Assembly: GCA_007116765.1 (NCBI GenBank)
Contig: SKHV01000074.1
Location: 1-6,516 of the forward strand
DNA: 6,516 nucleotides
From: Prolixibacteraceae bacterium
GTDB lineage: Bacteria; Bacteroidota; Bacteroidia; Bacteroidales; Prolixibacteraceae
Reading direction: 5' to 3'
Both the position numbers and the translations under genes were made by a program. A model generated the notes under the pieces. It ran no database searches, was not told the DNA's origin, and saw nothing but the letters and a program-made list of their open reading frames with translations. Every line of letters begins with the position of its first letter. Within the stretch, counting starts at the first letter, position 1. Below are positions 5,790 to 6,516 of the stretch, in pieces.

Positions 5790-6516
5790 GGTAAGCTGTG
5801 CAATTTTTATTATCGACAATTCAACTAATAGTCGTTTATTGTAGCTGGTTTTGTAGTTCAGGTCGCATTGCGTAGCTATGTCGAGTGCATCAAGCAAAAA
5901 ATCCTGAGTACATTCAGTTGCCTGCACTTTATATTTTTCCTGAATTTCGCCACCCACTTCAAGCAACTTGTATGTTTGTGGGTCTTTGCACACAAGCAAA
6001 TCCCTGAAATGTGTACTTAATCCGGTAATAAAATGATGTCCATCGAAACCATTGTCGAGAATTTCATTAAAAGTAGTGAGTATACCGGATATATCATTTT
6101 TCAGGAAAAAATCGGTAAGTTTGAAATAGTAATCATAGTCGAGTACGTTCAAATTCGAAATAACATCCTGATATGTAATATTTTTCCCTGAAAAGCTAAC
6201 AATCTGATCGAAAATCGAAAGAGCGTCGCGCATGGCACCGTCGGCTTTTTGGGCTATCACGTTTACCCCGGTTTCATCAATTGTAACACTCTCCTTTTGA
6301 GCTACATCAAGTAAGTGTTTTGCAATGTCGCCAATGGTTATCCTGCTAAAATCAAAAATCTGACACCTCGACAAAATAGTGGGTAAAATTTTATGTTTTT
6401 CTGTAGTTGCCAAAATAAAAACTGCGTGGCGTGGCGGTTCTTCCAAGGTTTTCAAAAAAGCATTAAATGCCGACGGAGATAACATGTGAACCTCGTCGAT
6501 TATATACACGCTGTAA
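5775..6516 (-). CDS. dnaX: DNA polymerase III clamp-loader subunit DnaX, gamma-like core (N-terminus missing)
   Basis: DnaX is the ATPase subunit of the clamp loader that opens the beta sliding clamp and places it on primed DNA. The frame enters from the window's right end, and 246 residues are visible. They begin at the Walker B strand, Y-S-V-Y-I-I-D-E-V-H-M-L-S (1-13). Then come L-E-E-P-P (24-28), the sensor I threonines (37-38), the S-R-C motif with arginine finger R50, and sensor II in G-A-M-R-D-A-L-S (92-99, R95). The helical collar domain (about 110-243) ends in I-A-Q-L-T-Q-K-K-K and a TAG. The Walker A loop and zinc-binding cysteines must lie beyond the edge. The stop follows the A-run directly, giving a product that ends about where E. 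coli gamma does. The frame has no in-window start; the GTG at 6509 is an internal valine. Confidence 0.93.
   Translation of the reverse strand, partial: YSVYIIDEVHMLSPSAFNAFLKTLEEPPRHAVFILATTEKHKILPTILSRCQIFDFSRITIGDIAKHLLDVAQKESVTIDETGVNVIAQKADGAMRDALSIFDQIVSFSGKNITYQDVISNLNVLDYDYYFKLTDFFLKNDISGILTTFNEILDNGFDGHHFITGLSTHFRDLLVCKDPQTYKLLEVGGEIQEKYKVQATECTQDFLLDALDIATQCDLNYKTSYNKRLLVELSIIKIAQLTQKKK

Noticed and set aside
5546..5794. 82-codon plus-strand hydrophobic frame over the dnaX linker
   Set aside because: Antisense of lysine- and serine-rich linker codons naturally yields F/L/S-rich peptides; there is no start signal and it cuts across the slippery site.

Overview
The window looks like a chromosomal segment from a member of the Bacteroidetes (Bacteroidota). 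It is AT-rich, the start regions have no clear Shine-Dalgarno sequences, several sites fit the phylum's promoter pattern (TTTG about 18-20 bases before TAnnTTTG), and the DnaX C-terminal domain and the protease/propeller/barrel protein resemble families I associate with this phylum. I cannot name a genus. All convincing genes lie on the minus strand, so transcription runs from high to low coordinates.

From right to left: 6516-5149 is dnaX, the clamp-loader tau/gamma subunit, without its N-terminus. It is split between two reading frames at a run of ten A residues. The upstream frame stops right after the run, giving a gamma-like short product. A -1 shift on an A AAA AAG heptamer opens 209 further codons, the tau-type linker and C-terminal domain. 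At 5066-4554 is a bacterial ferritin with its full set of iron ligands, preceded by a perfect 14-base palindrome. At 4534-4376 is a 159-base hairpin element with 20-base terminal inverted repeats, resembling a MITE. It ends 14 bases before the GTG start of a 959-residue exported protein (4361-1482), which combines a zinc-protease domain (HEYRH), a TolB-like propeller and a predicted outer-membrane barrel. At 1419-841 is an FMN nitroreductase-family protein, closed by a strong intrinsic terminator at 765-722.

The stretch 721-45 holds no gene that I can support. It does contain repeated copies of an operator-like dyad, TTACA-NN-TGTAA, two of them perfect. One perfect copy lies over the -7 element of a good promoter for a gene starting at 44, whose first 14 residues suggest an XRE-type helix-turn-helix regulator that runs off the left edge.

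The genes do not form an obvious single pathway. Ferritin and the nitroreductase both fit iron/redox homeostasis, but each seems to be its own transcription unit. The points most worth a second look are the reversed dnaX frameshift, the operator cluster, the hairpin element and the three-domain protease.
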